Of a stretch of 35,000 nt of DNA, positions 31,448-35,000 are shown one piece after another; position 1 is the stretch's first letter, and each line of letters opens with the position of its first letter. The notes beneath the pieces are model-generated. The model was not told the DNA's origin, did not search any database, and saw nothing but the letters and a program-made list of their open reading frames with translations. Source of the stretch: Botryococcus braunii (taxonomy: Eukaryota > Chlorophyta > Trebouxiophyceae); the NCBI GenBank assembly GCA_002005505.1, contig KV908392.1:160001-195000 (forward strand), given 5' to 3'. Position numbers and translations under genes: made by a program.

Positions 31448-32280
31448 ACGGGACAAAAAGGCTACACGGAAAGGCACGTTTTTGGGTGAGTAGAAAACAA
31501 CAAATCTCGGTTCCACAAAAGGAGGTGGGGGGGGGGGGGGGGGGAAGGGGGGGGGATGTCAGGTTCGAAGCAAGTGCCGAAATACAGGAGAGCTCTCTTG
31601 TGGAAATTTAACATCCGTGAACACTATTTGTTGCAAATGTATGCGGAACCCACTGGGGTCAAGGAAGGAAATTCCCAGAAATTAGAGTTTACGGGCGTGA
31701 CTCCTTACAGCCGGCCCAGCAGCACGGGGCGCCATAGATGACCTGAAGCTCTGTATTGTCACGCTGACAGAGGTCCAGCTGAAAGAGCCAAGATTGGGTA
31801 AGCCTTCGCCATCTCTTGCCTCTTGATTTCGGTGCAGGACCCTTCGAAGGTCACCTTCAAAAGCTAGAATTGGACCCCGGTGAGGATCGTTAGGGCCACT
31901 TTTCAGCAAGGGGTCTCGACTGGGGCAGGAATATAGTTTGTGTATGCCCATGGTTGGACCCAGTCCATCACAACCTTACAAGACTTGACAAAAGATATGC
32001 ACACTGGCATAAAAGTTTTGCTGGGCTACGAAGGGCACATCGTGCCTTTCCTTTAGTTTATTCCATTGATCCACGGTGATAAGGTACCAGCGCGGGGTGC
32101 CCGGGGCAAGAACCTCTTGGGCATCCCGCGCCTTTAGAGTGCCCCTACTCAAATCTGAAAGTTTCCTTGATATAATAATTCAGTGAAGGTCCTCAGGGCA
32201 GCAGCTCTATTGTGCTCTCTGCTTCGAGGTGACTTTCATCATCGGTGGAGCTGAAGACAACTTGAAGACAAATTGCCAAC
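31448..32280. other. Intergenic/promoter region of the coiled-coil gene
   Basis: A G tract at 31527-31556 and a GC-rich hairpin GCGCGGGGTGCCC/GGGCATCCCGCGC (32090-32102 with 32119-32131) are the only structures. The hairpin is about 150-190 bases upstream of the start codon at 32281, so it could lie in the promoter or 5' UTR. I see no clear TATA box. Confidence 0.45.
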
Positions 32281-34917
32281 ATGGATAGCAGATCATCCAA
32301 CGATTCAAGTGGTATGTCACTTCTCTCTTTGTCACTGCTGTCATCGATGTAAATTTTGAAGGGTGGAACTCATGAATCGAAAGTGGCCCCCCTTGGCTGC
32401 GGCACCAAATACCTCAGTTCGAGTGATATACGTCTCAACTGATATTCATAGAGATAAATAACCTTTTGATGGCTTAAAACTGTTTCTTTAAGCGGTGCCT
32501 GTAGTTTTAGACGGTGGTAGCGGATGTAGCGTTTGCGTCACTTTGACAAGCTCTGAATGCTGACTTTTGTGGTCTTATTCAAGCTTCACGTTGTTTCACT
32601 GTGAAATTTACGTGGTAGCTTTCAAGGTTCTGCCAAACATGCAGCCCACCGATTTTTTTGAGCACCGACTGCGCTGAGCCTTCGTGAGTTTTCAGCAGTA
32701 ATGCACCATCAAGACCGCAAAATTCCTATTCTGTAGCAATTGAATGTCTCATCTTTGAACATGACTGCCTCAGGGGGCCGCTCTGTTGATGAAGCGATTA
32801 AGGCGTACCTGCGTAAGGGAATCACGTATAAACCGTGGTTTCCGACCCCGGACATTACTCCACTTTATATTCGAGAGTCGGTACTGGCGGGTACGCAATT
32901 GGCCCTCTGCCAACTGTGTGGTGGTAAACTTAGGCAAAGATGCTGGACCGATGCTCTTCAGTCCGACACCTCGTTCTTCACCTTTATCTCCCACCTGAGC
33001 CAAACGTTGAGAAACTTGAATTACGTTTGTCACCACGGGCACGGCAATTACGGTTAACATCCATCGGGTGCTTGAGATGTGCCAGGGCATGGCCCAATTG
33101 ATATAGATGAAGCCCGGGAGATGATTGCGACACTCCACAGACAACTGCAGGACGAGCGGAATCGGTCCGAGGCGTTGGCCGGGCAAGCGCAAGCTGATAG
33201 TCGTCAGATGTATGCAAGGTATCGTCCCTACGTACAGAGGTACGTTGCTGTCCAATCTCGGTCGGAACCCTCCGATTGACGGGGACCTGCCTTTGTGCAA
33301 CGCACCACAGGTTCGGCCACCCGGATCGGCACAAGTTTGCTTGTTGATTTCTGCGTCTACCATTCGAACATCTTAATACAAACGCATGTTGGGGCTGAAA
33401 TTGTGGTCATTTGTTGGCCCTTACATGCATGATACACCAACACCCTGGCCTCATTCCTGTGAGTTGCTCCTAGTTCTGCCAAGCTTACAGGCTGGCACAT
33501 ACTGGCGGTCTGACCACTTTTGATGACTCATTCCCAAAGCGCTTTTGCATAAGTTCCTGTCAGATATATCACAGGTCCTCCTGCAGACATCTGCAGTGCT
33601 GTTTTCATGTGCACATGGGCTTTTTTGTTTTTGTGTGAAACTTGAAACCTTAGTCAAGGTTGCAAATCTGCTGCGAGTGTTCAGATTTCAGCCACCTCCG
33701 AGGCAAGAAAATGTACCCTTCCCTTGTCTCGCCTCTCTGGGTTTTTAGCCCGAGGCCTCTTCGACTGCTCCTCCATCTCCCCCCGCTCCAGTTCCCTGAA
33801 CACCTCCCTTACTTTAATGAATCTCTTCTCTCCATCTCCCTGAAAGGGCTGGGCCTTGCGCTGAGGTCCTGTGGGGGGCGGGCGGACGTGCGGGCAGGCT
33901 TGAGGAGGCAAATGCGACTCTGGAAGCAGCCGCGGCAGAAATCAGCAAGATGCGCCATACTGAAACCGACTTGCGCTCCCAGGTAGCCATCCTGTCCAGT
34001 GCCTCGCCTTCTTCCAGGACTGCTGAGGATCTGGTGACTCCCTCAAACACTGATCAAATCCAGGAAAAAAACGTGCGAAAATGGTCTACGGGGCTCAATG
34101 AGTCGCGCGCCATCCCTTCCCTTCCTTAAGAACGAATCCCCTGGCGCGGGGGTCACCCGCCGGGTAACTTTCGCAGCCCCTAGGGTCCGTTACCCTGGAC
34201 TCTAGGGGCTGCTGCACCAACATGGACTAGTAACAGACATGAGTCCTGTGCCAAACGTGCGCGCTCATTTTGCGTCGCACTGTGTCAAAAGGCAACCTAA
34301 TTCCCCGGTAACCCCTGGAACCGCCCCACTCGGTCCCAGGGTACTCTCACGGGAAAAAGCGCCCATGTGATCCCTCCGCTCGCTGTATTCACCGCGCGGG
34401 CTCACAGTCCGCAGTGGCTAAGCCAGTGGTGTAGCAGTGGAATCATACCTTACCAGTTGTTACCCCTCTCAGACCTGAAACACACCCCGTTCGCCCCCGC
34501 TAGTGCATCGGCATGTAAGGACTTTGGGGCATTGCACTGCAGCCAGCCGGTGCTCTGCCCAGAGAGTCCTTGCATGTCACATGTGCGCCATTGCGGCGTG
34601 CATGGTTTGCGTCAGGAGCAAATGCATGTATTAACAGCTAATGGGGGAGTGCTCTGTGGCGCCGGGGCTTTGATTGTGGGTTCAAACCCTGGAGAGCCTC
34701 CCCAAACATAGACCATTCAAAAGCTCTCTCAGGGATGCCCTGGTACAGCCCCGGCTTTCCTTTATCGCTGGAAACCGCCCGAGGGAATCCTGCTGAACCC
34801 CTGCCTCCCTTTATCACCTCGCTCCATTTTTTTGTTGGTCAGGTTGGACAACTGGAGTCGGAGCGCGAAGCCAATAAGGAAGCAATTGGAGCTATGGAAT
34901 CCGCACATAAGGTGCAG
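32281..34917 (+). CDS. Coiled-coil protein, first four exons, 3' partial
   Basis: Exons by splice sites and phase: 32281-32311 (ATG, donor GTATGT), 33086-33218, 33898-33982, 34843-34917 (donor GTAGGA). All junction phases agree, giving 108 residues before the window ends. The N-terminus is short and Ser-rich (MDSRSSNDSSGHGPIDIDEA); after it, nearly everything is charged heptad sequence: REMIATLHRQLQDERNRSEA, LEEANATLEAAAAEISKM, TDLRSQVGQLESEREANKEA. This indicates a long coiled coil; golgins, kinesin stalks and structural filament proteins share the look. Identity cannot be given from this part. The open frame at 32740-33057 is intronic in this model. Confidence 0.65.
34173..34212. repeat. 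Hairpin in intron 3 of the coiled-coil gene
   Basis: GCAGCCCCTAGGGTCC (34173-34188) and GGACTCTAGGGGCTGC (34197-34212) pair at 15 of 16 positions across an eight-base loop. Confidence 0.85.
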
Positions 34918-35000
34918 GTAGGATCAAGATTCTAAAATTGTGCGCCTCATCACACAGTCCGGGAGGGACGGGACAATGGCACTTGAAGGGGATCATCCCT

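Noticed and set aside
32740..33057. 105-codon open frame on the plus strand
   Set aside because: Falls in intron 1 of a coiled-coil gene whose exon phases match perfectly; no domain in its product.
34640..34706. Possible tRNA or tRNA-derived SINE (GGTTCAAACCC box, partly pairing ends)
   Set aside because: The B-box is good, but the segment is too short, lacks an A box at the right distance and has no anticodon arm.

Overview
This is nuclear DNA of a plant-lineage eukaryote, most likely a streptophyte alga or early land plant. Chara-type algae would fit, but that is inference, not an identification. Three things support it: a chloroplast-type fructose-1,6-bisphosphatase with the redox cysteines of the plant enzyme; a Qb-SNARE resembling the plant NPSN (novel plant SNARE) family; and small exons with GT-AG introns full of microsatellites. 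There is no prokaryotic gene organisation and no CRISPR array. No convincing tRNA or rRNA gene was seen.

Layout, all genes on the + strand. (1) 836-3858: chloroplast fructose-1,6-bisphosphatase, five exons, lacking its 5' exon(s). (2) 3859-9513: mostly non-coding, with two short inverted-repeat elements, a compound microsatellite cassette and a roughly 0.7-kb AAT/AAC array that hosts one of those elements. (3) 9514-13197: a WRN/RNase D-like 3'-5' exonuclease with a Cys-rich tail; a four-exon model keeps phase throughout. (4) 16615-about 20580: NPSN-like Qb-SNARE, five exons. (5) 21449-26696: repeat-rich, with a weak two-exon gene candidate and a second possible exon. (6) 26817-31437: a LINE retrotransposon with intact ORF1 and ORF2. 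(7) 32281-34917: the first four exons of a coiled-coil protein that runs off the window.

The genes do not form a pathway. They are ordinary housekeeping genes set in accessory DNA: Calvin-cycle/gluconeogenic sugar-phosphate metabolism, nucleic-acid processing, membrane fusion, and a coiled-coil protein of unknown role.

The most interesting material is mobile and repetitive. In the LINE, ORF2 has no AUG before its endonuclease core and lies in frame with ORF1 across a single UAG. A perfect 26-bp-TIR element of 140 bp sits inside an AAT array. A nearly identical ~120-bp core flanked by CT and GT repeats occurs in opposite orientations at 6.3 kb and 23.1 kb. Two short motif families are scattered through the window, one also amplified in tandem beside a splice acceptor. 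Several long hairpins, and tandem duplications that copy a splice donor or an acceptor, complete the list. Exon models were built by hand from reading frame, splice dinucleotides and phase; none has been tested against transcripts.
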